Shown here one piece after another: positions 42,701-54,700 of a DNA stretch of 64,000 nucleotides. Below the pieces are notes generated by a model that made no database searches, was not told where the DNA came from, and saw only the letters and a program-made list of their open reading frames with translations. Position numbers and translations under genes: made by a program. The stretch lies in assembly GCA_013398615.1 (NCBI GenBank), contig VZSR01002741.1:1996752-2060751 (forward strand), in the 5' to 3' direction. Origin of the DNA: Brachypodius melanocephalos (taxonomy: Eukaryota > Chordata > Aves > Passeriformes > Pycnonotidae). Within the stretch, counting starts at the first letter, position 1. The number at the start of each line of letters is the position of its first letter.

Positions 42701-45700
42701 CCCTTGCAACCCAAATTATTCCATGATTCTATGATCTTAAAATGACCAGGCGAGGTAAATAAATGCACTTAGAGGTACCTCTGCAACCTGCTTGTTGCTA
42801 TATGTTGTTGCTTCTGCCCAGTTTTTGGCTACACAGCTCTGAACATCCGAGTTTTCCACTGGAATTCCTGGGAATTACATCTGCACCTTGCCGAGTAGCT
42901 CTCAGTACCGGGCTGGATTTTTCTTAGAGATCAGATGACAGATCTCAGTTTTGTGCTAAGGACGAAGGATGTTCCCTCCAGGTATTTTTATGTCCAAGCC
43001 TTTCTTTTCCTTCAGATTGCAGAGCTGTGTATTTGGGAGTGTGCAGGCTGATACAGAGCCTGCTGGTGTGGCTTTGGTGTGACAATAGGATGGGTTTGAC
43101 AGAGCTGAGGCTTTCAATAGGAACTGGGCTTCACTCTCCTTCAGCACATCTAAAATCCCCATCCCACCACTTTTGCTTTTTGCTGTTCCCTTATTTCATG
43201 CTAGCAATTAACTGGATTTCATTTGGGATCAGGTGCCTGTCAGTTGCCCATTTGATTGTTCTCGTGATGTTTTCTCACCAAAACCAGCATCCTGCTGGGT
43301 GCAGTAATTGCTGTGGAGCCAGTGCCTGTGTTTGCAAGGCAGTGATTTTCTGATGAAATTGGACACGCTGCACAGCACTTACAGCTAATTCCAGAGCATA
43401 TCAATAAACAATGGCCACTGTGCTCATTATCCTCACCACAGTAACTTCTTATTTTACAGCTGGATACCTTTACTTGAATATTGCTACAAACTACCAAATC
43501 TGCAATGAAATCACTGCTAAGTTATTAAATCATGCACCTTTTCCTTCAAGCATTGCAAATTACCAGAAATTAAATCATTTCAATGTAGTAGTATCTATGC
43601 CAGTATCAGCTCTGGCTTTTTTCTGGGAGCAGGCAAAAATCCCACCTTTGGAGATCAGGATGTATTTTTTGTGGCTGGACAGCTTTAGAGGAAACTAATT
43701 TGGTTGACTGAAACCCATTTTTATGAAATAGAAATGTTGAAATGAAAGGCAAGTGGGGTTTAAAATCCCAGTCTATCCTCCCTCAGGTAGGCTGATATTT
43801 GGAGTGTTTTCTGTGCAGCAGAGGCAATCACAGCAGTGAGGAGATGGGCCCAGCACAATTTACAGACTTGTTCTGCTGATTACCTTTCCATAATAAAAAT
43901 ACAAGAGCTGCTTAAAACCCCACTCTGAAGCTTCTGGAAGCTGCCAGCTTGAACTCAATTGGGGCACATGGATTGCTGAATAATAATAAATAAGTCTGTT
44001 GTGAGAATTCCAATAATCCTCATGTAAAGCCATATAAATCTCATAAGCTGGCTCCATTCAGTGGGTTCTGTACTCCATGTACAAACACATGGCAATTTGT
44101 GTTGCTGTGGTTGATTATCTTCATTGCTTTATGCTGATCCTGAGAAAAATCTGGCTTTTTTTCATAAGGAATGTTCCTTGTCTCCCCCAGATTGTCTGTG
44201 GTTGGCTGTGCAGTGGTACACATAGGAGATTGTGGCTTCTTCTGGGGCAATAAGTCTTTTTGTATGTTGTTAAATGAAACTTTCTGAACTGTCACCTTTT
44301 ATGAATAGCAAGAATATTTTGGTGAGAACTGGGTGCAGAGTGAGGGTGGAACACTGTGTAGGACAGGGCACACACAGCACTGGGCTGGTGTTTAATCCTG
44401 ATAATACCCCTGTACTCAGCTTCTCTTCATCTTGTGTATTTGAATAATATTTTAGCACTGTGCTCTGGTTCTGTGTCCTTGTGATTTTGGCTCTGCACAG
44501 TTCAGCTCAGCTGATAATTCAGATTGTCCATGGGCAGAGCTGGGCTTGGTGATAGCAACCCTGGGGCTGGATTGGAGCAGTATATTTGTTTTTGGAGAGT
44601 GAAAAAGATGCTTGATGTCTTTTCAAAAGGGAGCAGGAGGCTTGGAGGCAGGAATTTCGATATTGCTGAATTTGCATTTGCAGCTGTCACTTCTCTGAGC
44701 CTTTGGCACGAGCTCACTGCGGTGATGCTCTGAGCTGGGCTCTGTGCTCCAGGATTCCAGCCAGGCTGTTCAAGGAAAACCCAGACTCCTGCCGTGGATC
44801 CACAACAAGATTTGTTTCAAAGTCACAACTCAGCAGGAAAAGTGCTGTGCTGTGGTTATTGGGAAGAAACTCTTCCCTGGGAGGGTGGGCAGGCCCTGGC
44901 ACAGGGTGCCCAGAGAAGCTGTGGCTGCCCCTGGATCCCTGGCAGTGTCCAAGGCCAGGCTGGACAGGGCTTGGAGCAGCCTGGGACGGTGGAAGGTGTC
45001 CCTGCCCATGACAGGGGGTGGAACAAAATGGGCTTTGAGGTCTCTTCCAAGCCAGGCCATTCCATGACATGCTGGGAATTCAGCTGATGAATTTGTATGT
45101 TCATTTGGTTTGAAAGGCAATGCAGGCTTTTTAAAGGCACAGGGCAGAGTTTCTTCCCCATATCCCATCCAGCCCTGCTCTCTGGGAATATCTTGGTCCC
45201 TGCTCAGCTGGCAGCTCGTGCTCAGGTGACGCCAGACAGGAGCAGGAAGCAGGGATGGGCATGGAATGGGAAAGGTGTGGCCAAGTAATCAGTGGGCTCC
45301 CTGCAGCATCCTCAGCTCTTGGCAGTGCTGCTGCCTAACAAGAACACTAATGACAAAGCCCGAAAGGGAGAAATTGCTGCTAAAAATAAATAACCAAGAA
45401 GGAAGGGGAAAAACCCCCACAAAATAAGAATGAGAGCATTTTAGTAGCAGTAAGAACCATCATAGATGTGATAAATCCATTCTTTAATATATTGAGCACA
45501 AACTTGAATGCTTTCTGTAAGCTCCACGTGGCTCCCACAAGGAGTTTGCCCATGCAAGACTGAAGAATACCTCAATTTCCTAAATGCCAGGCAAACACAA
45601 GCAGCATCCAGGTCACACAGCAGTGAGTGATTCCCTCACTTGCCAAAGAAGAAAGTGCAAATAGAAACTGCAGCTAACTCTGCTGGAGCCTTGTAATCTT

Positions 45701-48700
45701 GCCTGGCTAACAGATAGTTTCCTTGCCATTTTCTCACTAACTTAAAATTGCAGTGAAAAAAAGGATGGGAAAACATCTAATATTTGTATATTGTCCGATA
45801 ATTAAATACTGCAAAGATGTGTCAGCTCATTACTAATCCTAATTGAAGTAGTTATTTCCATTTTCAGCTCAGACATGTGTGTAATTAAATGTACCTGGGA
45901 AAGAATTGCCTATTTTCTCTAAATAATCAGCAGCAAATGTTGCTGTGCTGGGTCCTCCCACGGGGTCCTGTTGGTTTGTCCTGGCACTGGACTGGGAACT
46001 TTGTTTTGAATGGGGAGAAGGAAACAAAGACAGATGGTGAAAATATCTGAAGAAGTTCCTGCATGTTTGGAAGCTTCCCTGTCTCTCCAGCATCTTGTGT
46101 TTGGCTGTAGCTGCATTCCTTCATCTGGGGATGTGGAACTGTGCTTATCTAGGATTAAAGGAAAGGCAAATAGTCCGAGGAGATGGGTTTTGATATTGCT
46201 GGTGTCAGGGTAAAACCAGGATTATAATAAACACACACTTCCCAAATGCTTTTCAAAGAGTTTTATCTTTAAATCTCTTGCTGAAGCAGCACCTTCTCTT
46301 CATGCCTAGAGGGGATGTTTAAACAGCACCTTTATTGTCCCAAGGCTCTTTTTTTACAGTGAATGCTGCTTTGGCACTCCCAAGCTGAAGGATTTCTCCT
46401 TGGGATGTGGATATTGGCCATTCTCCTGTGCTCTCCTGTAGAGCCAATGCTCTCTGCAGCTGCATTTTCAATTCCTCTTGTGCTTGAACACAGGTAGAGC
46501 TGCTGGTAACTCCTGTGTCCAGCTGCTGTTCTGGGCTGGAGGTTGCTTTGGCTGATATTCATCAGCTGGCTCTGTTTTTCACCAGGTAATGATGACTCTG
46601 ACATAGAAATCCAGGAGGATGAAGGATCAGACAGCGAGGGGGATTTGCAGATCGCGAGGCACCGCGTTGGCACGGAAGCTCTCCTGCAAGGTATGCTAAT
46701 CCTAACCCTTCCTGAGCTGCCTTGATCCGCAGGGATATGCTGGAATTGCCTGAGTAGCTGTAAATGTAAGAAACCCCTGTCACCCTTCAGGATATTGGCA
46801 CTGCTCAGTTCTCAGGAGGATAAACCCCTGTGGCTTCCAGGGGAGCAAATGAAGGATTATTTACTGGAGGAAGAAAATGACTGTGTGGTGAAAATCCCAC
46901 CTTGGTATTGGCTTACACATTCCTGAAGCAGTTCTGTACAAAGCCTTAGGGAAGCAATCCCATTTCTCATTGCAAAACATTTATTTCCCTGTATCTGCTG
47001 GCACCTGTTTCAGCTGGGAAACCTTCAGTGAGTCAGTAAAGCCACCTGCAGTGACTGGGCACAGGTGGAGCACACCTGAGCTGCTGCTCCCAGGGGGGGA
47101 TGTGAGCCTCCTGTCCTTCTGTCCTTCTGTCCTGCTTCCTGGGGAGTGCAGCTGCAGCCACTGGCTGCTGCTCCCACTGCTCACAGGCAGCTCAGAGGAG
47201 TTGCTGTGTGAGGGTCTGTGTTTCACTCAGGTGGGAAAAGAAATGTTCTGCTTAGTTCGGAGCAGAGCAAAACACAGCCAGGAAATCAGGGTAGTTCTTC
47301 CTGTTAGCAGTGAGGGATTCTGAACTGTCATCACAAACCTCTCTGGGGTCTGGAGGAAGTGCCTGTGTGGGGGATTTCTTATGCCATCACTCCTGCTGGA
47401 ACCTGTTCCTTAGATAAATTACAAACATGTGGGGGTTTGTGAGTGGAATTCTGCTTCCCCCTCTCTGACTGAGACCAGGGAAAGAAGCTGATGTTCTCAA
47501 GTCAGTGTGATTTAAGTATTTTTATCTTCCCTTCCTCTGTTTTTCTTGAAGATTGAAAAGTCTTGTTAAGTGCTGGAAACACTGATATTCTCTAAGGAAT
47601 GTTCTACATTGCCATTTCTCAAGGAAAGGTTTGTACAGAGATTTTAGAGCTTTGGAAGGACCCTGTAACTGTCAGTGATGCTTCATCTCAGAGAACACCA
47701 TAACCTGAGTCCCTGCTGCTCTTAATAGCAGTTTTAGAGTTTTACTCTAAGAGTTGTAGATTTTGCTACCAGTAGATTTTTTTCTAGGAAGAGCTTTGTT
47801 ATCATCAATTACCCTTAATGGAAACTGAGCATTCAGAGTTCATCAGAATTTAAGACCTGAGAATAATGTCAGAAGCAGCAGCTTCTTTAGACAACCAGGG
47901 CTGAATATTCACTGCCTGTTTGCTATTAAACACATCACAGATCTGCTGGTGTTCTTCAGTAATTTGTATTTAAAATACACTTCATGATCAAGGCAGCAAG
48001 GCAAGAACATTATTTCTATTAATTACTGCTTTTTCCCTTGACTCAGTTTAAGCTATTTCAATCACTTTCTTTGGAGGCTTTGTGTTTTCTTACGTGGTGA
48101 TGCTGCTGAGCCACATTTGCTCTCAAACTGTGGAGGAAGGGCCCACTGTGCTCAGTCCCTGTGGCTGCTGGGGTGCACTTTTACATCTCTAATTCCCAGG
48201 TTATCCATGCTGGGAGATAAGGCTTCCTCCCTCTCTCTCTGGTGGGCAGATATTCCAGTTTGTTTTGCCATTATAGAGGCAAGATTCTCAGGAAGAGGTA
48301 ATCCCTCTTTTTAGGCCACTTGGTATAATTGAGAAAAATCAGCACCCTCAAGAACCCTTTCATCAGCTCTGTCTAGATGCAGGAAAGTTCAAACTAAACG
48401 CAGATTTGACAATATTGCTCCTGGTTTTATTCTTTCAGCCAATTAAAAGACTGGAAGTTACAGGATTTGGTTTCCTACGGAGCACCAAAGAGGGAGCTGG
48501 GGGAGATCTGTGTGGTGCAGAGAGAAAATCAACCCCTTCCCCACGTGCAGAGAGGAACAGGCAGGAGCAGCTGAAGAAGGAAGCTGGAGTGGGCTCTGGA
48601 GTTTTGACTTCAGTGCTGTTGGGTCAGCAAACGTGGCAAAACCAGCATTAGGGGAGAAGGAAGGGCTCTGATCCAGGAGGGAGCAGGGAGCTGAGAGCTC

Positions 48701-51700
48701 CTGGCTGGAAGAGCAGAGGCCAAGCTGCTGGTGCTGCCTGTGGGCCTGGGAAACTGCAGCTGCTTTATTGTCACAATATCACAGTTACAGGAATGTCCCC
48801 TCCTTAGGGGGGCTTATTGTAGCAAACCCAAGGGTCACTGATCATTTGCTTTTGTAGATTAGAGAATACACTGATTTATCATAGGATCCCAGACTGCTTT
48901 GGGTTGGAAGGGTCTTAAGGTTCATCCCATTCCACCCCTGCCACGGGCAGGGACACCTTCCACCATCCCAGGCTGCTCCAAGCTCTGTCCAGTCTGGCCT
49001 TGGACACTTCAGGGATCCAAGGGCAGCCACAGCTTCTCTGGGCACCCTGTGCCAGGGCCTGCCCACCCTCCCAGGGAACAATTCCTGCCCGTTATCCCAT
49101 CCATCCCTGCCCTCTGGTAGTGGAAGCCATTCCCTGTGTCTTGTCCCTCCATCCCTTGTCCCCAGTCCCTCTCCAGCTCTCCTGGAGCCCCTTTAGAAGG
49201 GGCTCTGAGATCTTCCTGGAGACTTCTCCAATTTTAACTCCACTCCTTCAGTCTACCTGGTGCTGCTCTTTGTGCAGCTTTTCCTGTGCTGGGGACACCA
49301 GAGCTGAAGGCAGTCTGGTCTCTACATTTTAATTTTAGCATTGTCAATGTGAATAAAATTTCACATCCACTTTTATTCTGTCTGGCAATAGATATTATTC
49401 TGTCTGGCAATAGAGGCTGTGACAAATACAATGGACTTCCCTGAATTTGAGGTGTCACTTGCAGTAAGATCCTTATTTTGTCAGAGAGCCAAAGGAAAAG
49501 AAATTTTTTCAGCATTGAAACTCTTAACCATTTGCAGTGTAGAGAAACCTCCTGAAACAGGCCATAGATGAGTGGTTTGCAGCAGGATGGTTGTTCATGT
49601 GCAGCTGGGCTGGACTTTGGGGTACAGGATGCACAGCCTTGTCCTGGGAATGCAGAAGGTGCCGTGCTGGATCAGCTTGGTCTCTCCCCAGCTCTGGCTG
49701 AAGGAAAATGTCTGGGGAAGCACATGGGAACTTCCCTCAGGTTCCCTGCTGCTCTCAGGCTGTATCAACCCCATCACTTCTGGCTTGCACAGGTTTAAGC
49801 TAACCCTCAGAACATTTATTTTCTCCTAAGAACCTGTCCAGTCTCCCCTTGAACTAAATAGATTTTTGTCACCCACACTATCAGAAGTGACAGATTTTGA
49901 AGTGATATGAGCTGACCAGACCTCAGAGACCATTTCACTACTGAGACAGGAACAACTTCAGCCCCATTTGATCTTTACTGTAAGAAGACAGCTTTATAAA
50001 AGCCTGTTTTTTCAGCAGACAATCAGTCCAAAGTCACACAATGAGAGCAGCTCTCTTGGAGCCCCTTTCCATGGCAGAGGTGGCCCAGAGGATCAGGGTG
50101 TTAATGATGTGCTGGCAAAGAGGGCACTTGCTGCTGGGTGCCTGTGCCACCCTGCATGCTGGGGGAAGGCTGCAGAACCTGAATTATCCATCTATTTTTT
50201 TCAGTCCTGTAGGGAAAAGGAGAGTTTTGACATGCAGATCTTCTCAGGTGAGCCTTCACAGTTCTGTTTCCAATCCTTCCATACCACAGGCAGACTGAAA
50301 AGCAGAGAAGTCCTGTTCTCAATGGGAATTCACTCTCCTTGTGGAATTTCTCTCTCCAGCTTGTGGCTGTGTTCAGATTCCTGGAATTTCTAGAATGTTT
50401 TCCTTCCCTCTCGACCTTGCCCAGGTGGGGGCCATCCCAACATCAGACCTAGGGAAGAAGGAGGAGAAGCTGTAGGCCTGAAATGGTGGGAGCGGCTCTC
50501 TCACTTCCAAGCAGATTTCATTTTCATGGAGGTGTAAGAAATAAACTGCAGTGTGCTCCCCCACACAGCAGCTGTGCTGTGCTTAATGAATCCCTGGATT
50601 TTAGCAATGCCTGGAAAATGCTGCAGGGATCAGGGTCCTGCACTAGGGGAGGGGATTGCTCTGCTCTGCCCTGGTGTGGCCTCACCTCAGCTCTGGGGCA
50701 GNNNNNNNNNNNNNNNNNNNNNNNNNNNNNNNNNNNNNNNNNNNNNNNNNNNNNNNNNNNNNNNNNNNNNNNNNNNNNNNNNNNNNNNNNNNNNNNNNNN
50801 NTCTTGGATATTCCATCATTCTGTCATTAAGAACACAGCGCCCAAAGTGCAGCAGTTCAGAAGGATCAGGCAGAAGGTTCATCCCATTTTTCTGTGTGTG
50901 TGGAAAGGAATGTGATGCAGAGGGAAGAGAGGTGTCTTCTGTGAGCTCATGCTGTGAATTCACATTAAGCTCTGGAGACTGACTGCAGGTCTCCAGACTG
51001 GGAGCAAAATGTGTCAGCTCCAAATCCACCTGCCCCCCTCCCAGGCTGTCCAGACTCTCAGGTTGTGTGTCACTTCTTTCTGTAAGACACAAGGTTAACC
51101 CACTGCTGGGTGAGGAGCTGGAAATCATCCCAGCCCTGTGGCTCCATCCCAGGCAGCTGCACAGGTTGGTACAATGGGGAGCATCACACAGAGGGAAAAT
51201 TGCAACAGCTCCCAGGCTCCAAATCAGGGATGCACATTCCCTTCTGCTCCCTGAGGGCTCAGTGCCTACAAACCATGGCCGTGCACGGGGAGAAGATTTT
51301 ACTCCAAAGGTGCAGTGAATCACAGCCTGTTCATTACCAGCATCTTTCCTAATTACTGCTCTGTACAGCCTGTCCCAGCTGGATTCACATTATCTGGAAG
51401 GAAACAACACAGGCTCTCTCTTCTTGGCATCTGTGTGAGCCCAGCTGAACTGAACCCAGGACACCAAGTGACAACACCCCCAGCTGTCCCTGTGCCATGC
51501 AGGTGACTCCTCTGTTTCCTGCCTGCCTCAGTGCACACAGAAACACACCATGGCCGTTCCCCACACAGGGAAATGTGGGGGGTTATGATCTGGAAGTGAA
51601 AATAATGCTCCATGGAAAATCTGATTCCTCTTTACAGCTTAGTGCTCAGGTGAGTCCCAGCCCCTGTGCATCCTGAGGTCTCTCCTGGCAGTGTCCCAGG

Positions 51701-54700
51701 GTTTGCTGCAGGATCCCACAGTTGCTGGTTTAGAGAGGTGCTCCTGCCTTCGACAATGTCAGATCCAAGTCCAGGCAGTACCAGCTCCTTGAGTTCCTGA
51801 GGTGGGAGCAGCTACCTGTCCATAGGATGTCTGCCCTGTTCCACTGATGCAGGAGCAGCATCCTGCACATCCTGTGAGCATTCTCTAAGCTCTTCCCTTG
51901 GCATTTTGAAATGTCCTATTCCATCAGCTCTCCTTATCTGATATCTTGATTCTCTTATATTCAGAATCTCTCTGAGTTTAGTCATATTTAGGAGCTCCCT
52001 GCAGCTTTCTCCCTTTTGAGGTAGTAATTCCCAATTTTACACTTTATGTTGAGCCTTTTACAGAGTAAAACTGCAGTTAAACTCAAGAGTCATTTGTAGG
52101 CTGGGCAAAAATGGAGTTCTGTTGTCATCTAAGGATGTCAAGTGTAATGAGCTCCAAATTTATATCATTTAGTGCAGCATAAATAAGAGCAAAAGTCTCC
52201 AAAGCCTGAAGACAGATCTATCCAGAAATTGTTTTAATTCCATCTCCACCTCCTGTGTTATCAGCAACTGCTGCATAGGGGCCATTGCTTTTTATATAAA
52301 GACATAAAATCCTTTTAATGATCTGCCTTGACACAATAAAGGTTTTTTGGTGAGCTGTGGATGAGTTAGGCAGCTTTTTCCTACCACCAACTCAGGTCAA
52401 ACTGTGTGGGACAAAGGGGACCTGTCATCTTTCGTGCTTTGAAAAGTAAAAAAAAAAGAGGTTTGCCAGGGTATATTTTAAAGCTGCTTTGTTTTCATGC
52501 TAAAAACAGCACAGATTGGATTGTTCTAGGTTGTAACAATCCATGTTTGGCATGGAGGAAGCTGGTGATGGCAGGAAATGAACAGATGGTGAGATGGGAT
52601 GGACACAGCTGGGCTGGAAATAGGATCCAGTGCTGAGGGGGTTCTGTGGCTGCAGCAGCAGGTCTGAGTCACCCAGGCAGCCCACAGGAGCTTTTCCCTG
52701 CTCTCCCCATTCCCAACATTTCCAGGCTCCCTCCCCAGCAAAGGAGACCTTCCAACATCTTCCCAGGGCCTCTGGGTAGCCAAAGACAGCCCAGCAGGCA
52801 CAGCTGTGTGCTCCCCTCTCAGTGATCCCTGCAGATCCCCACCTCCCTCTTCAGCCTCACACATCCAACTCCCAACAGGAAATTCTTGAGGTTTGCCTGG
52901 GCATGGCCAGGGCTTCCTGTGAGATTCAATCCATCCTGGAATATCAGAAAGGGTCTGAGCTCCCTAAAGGACAAAGGGTTCACCACATGGGAAAACCAGG
53001 CTTTTGTTCTCTGTGTACCAAAGCAGAGGAAGAAATATGTCAGTTCATGGATTTTTGGGGTTGGAAGGGACCTCTCAAGATCATCTAGAGCAACCTCTCT
53101 GCTCTGACAGGAGGATTGAGCTGCTTTTCCAGCACCACATCCAGTTTGGTTTTGAGTATCTCCATGGATGGAGACTTGGCCTAAACTTCTCGTGGCCACC
53201 TTGTTCCAGTGTTTGACTGCCCTCACAGGAAAAAAAGGTTTTTTGGTTCAGATAGAATTCCCTGTTTCTTAATGTGTCCATTGCCTCTTGTCCTGCCAGA
53301 ACCATCATGCTGGAATAAGGTAGCTCTGGAAATAGCACCCTGACTGGAATTAGAATGATGGAATCATTAATGTTGGAGAAAAACTCCAAGATCATTGAGT
53401 CTAATGTTAATTACTGTCAGCCATACCCCCCTCCTACCTTCTCCTGAGCAATGAGGCTTAACAAGGGGGGTGACTGCATGAATTGGGATCTCATCCTCTC
53501 ATTGAGGGACACACCCTGAGCTTTGCCCTTCCTCCTCCCTCCCTGGAACCACGAGCCAGGTCTAGTGGGGATTCTCTTTGCTCCTGTGACCACAAACCAG
53601 GTTTGATGGGGATTCTCTTTGCTCCTGTGACCACAAACCAGGTTTAATGGGGATTCTCTTTGCTCCTGTGACCACAAGCCAGGTTTGATGGAGATTCTCT
53701 TTGCTCCTGCAGGAAGAGCTGGCACACGGATTGTGGGATCAATGCAAGGTGGAGACATGGAGGAGGATGTGAGTAACCATCTCATGTGTCTGCAGAGCTT
53801 CTCTGACAGGGCTTTAGATGCCAGCCCTCTCAGCTGGAGAGACACCTTTTTACCTGCTGAATCCTCACACCCCAGGCCTGCTTTTCCCCTCCTTTCCAAT
53901 GGCTGACACCTTTCCTCAGCATAGATGTCTATTTCCTTATTTTTCCTTTGTTCTTGGAGTCTGTGTGCTCTATGTGCTTTCACCCCATCCTGCAGTGCAG
54001 GCAGTGGCACACAGACTGCAGGAATGTTGTTGTGAGCTGTGGGGCAGATTTTTGGGAAGAGGGACCATTGCAGTGCAGCAGGAGTTAAATACATGGACCT
54101 AAATCCCCTTCATTGCTCTAAAAAGTCACTCCCTGGAGCCCTGTCCGTGGCCTGTCCTGGCAGCATCAGTCCTCAGTCCCCTGGAGGATGGGGCAGGGCT
54201 GAGAGCAGGACTGTGAGCTGTGCCCTTGGCATTCCTGCTGCCCCAGGGCTCCTGGCCTTGCACTTGGGTTACATGTGAGTGTAAAAGGCACGCACAGGTT
54301 TACACAGGAGGCACTTGCTCTGTGTCTGTGCCCAGCCTTTGGCACACATGGGCAGCCTTTCTGTGCCTCTGGGCACTCCTGAGTGGCTGAAGCCAGCTGC
54401 TGGGGTGTGGGTGGCAATTACAGTTAGCTCTCCCCATCATCCCAAAAAGCTGCTGCCATCCCAGGAGCAGTGGGGCTGTTCTCTCCAGGTGATGCTGGAA
54501 CACTGTTTTGGAGAGTGCTTAGGAAACAGTACAACTGTGGTGACTGTGGGTTTGTGTTTGAGCCTGTGCTGCTGTTAATTCCCAGTGTGGATGGAACCTT
54601 TCTGTCTCAATCCAGCAGACACCCCTCAGTGCTGCCTGGCTCAAGGAGGGGATTTCAGACATTTCTGGGAATCCTAGAATGATTTGAGGTGGAAGGCATC

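Larger units (their letters stand above)
37300..46585 (+). other. CLUAP1 intron 9 (9.3 kb)
   Basis: Contains CR1 copies at about 39541-39825 (-), 41493-41805 (-), 42598-42737 (+) and 44857-45068 (+), and an A/C-rich low-complexity tract at 40737-40826. The rest is unassigned intron. Confidence 0.88.
46691..53712 (+). other. CLUAP1 intron 10 (about 7 kb plus a gap)
   Basis: Contains a minus-strand CR1 copy (about 48877-49310), a 20-base duplication near 49373-49414, the 100-N assembly gap, two minus-strand CR1 pieces (about 53046-53325 and 53353-53420) and, at its 3' end, a 41-bp tandem repeat running into the exon 11 acceptor. Real length is unknown because of the gap. Confidence 0.88.

Noticed and set aside
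50483..51323. Open frames with X runs
   Set aside because: They cross the 100-N assembly gap and have no biological meaning.
53549..53712. CRISPR-like direct repeats
   Set aside because: The 41-bp units are contiguous without unique spacers and lie in a vertebrate intron.
53417..54094. Minus-strand 225-residue open frame with repeated peptide segments
   Set aside because: The repetition is the translation of the 41-bp intronic tandem repeat. The unit is not a multiple of three, the frame overlaps CLUAP1 exon 11 on the opposite strand, and no family is recognisable.
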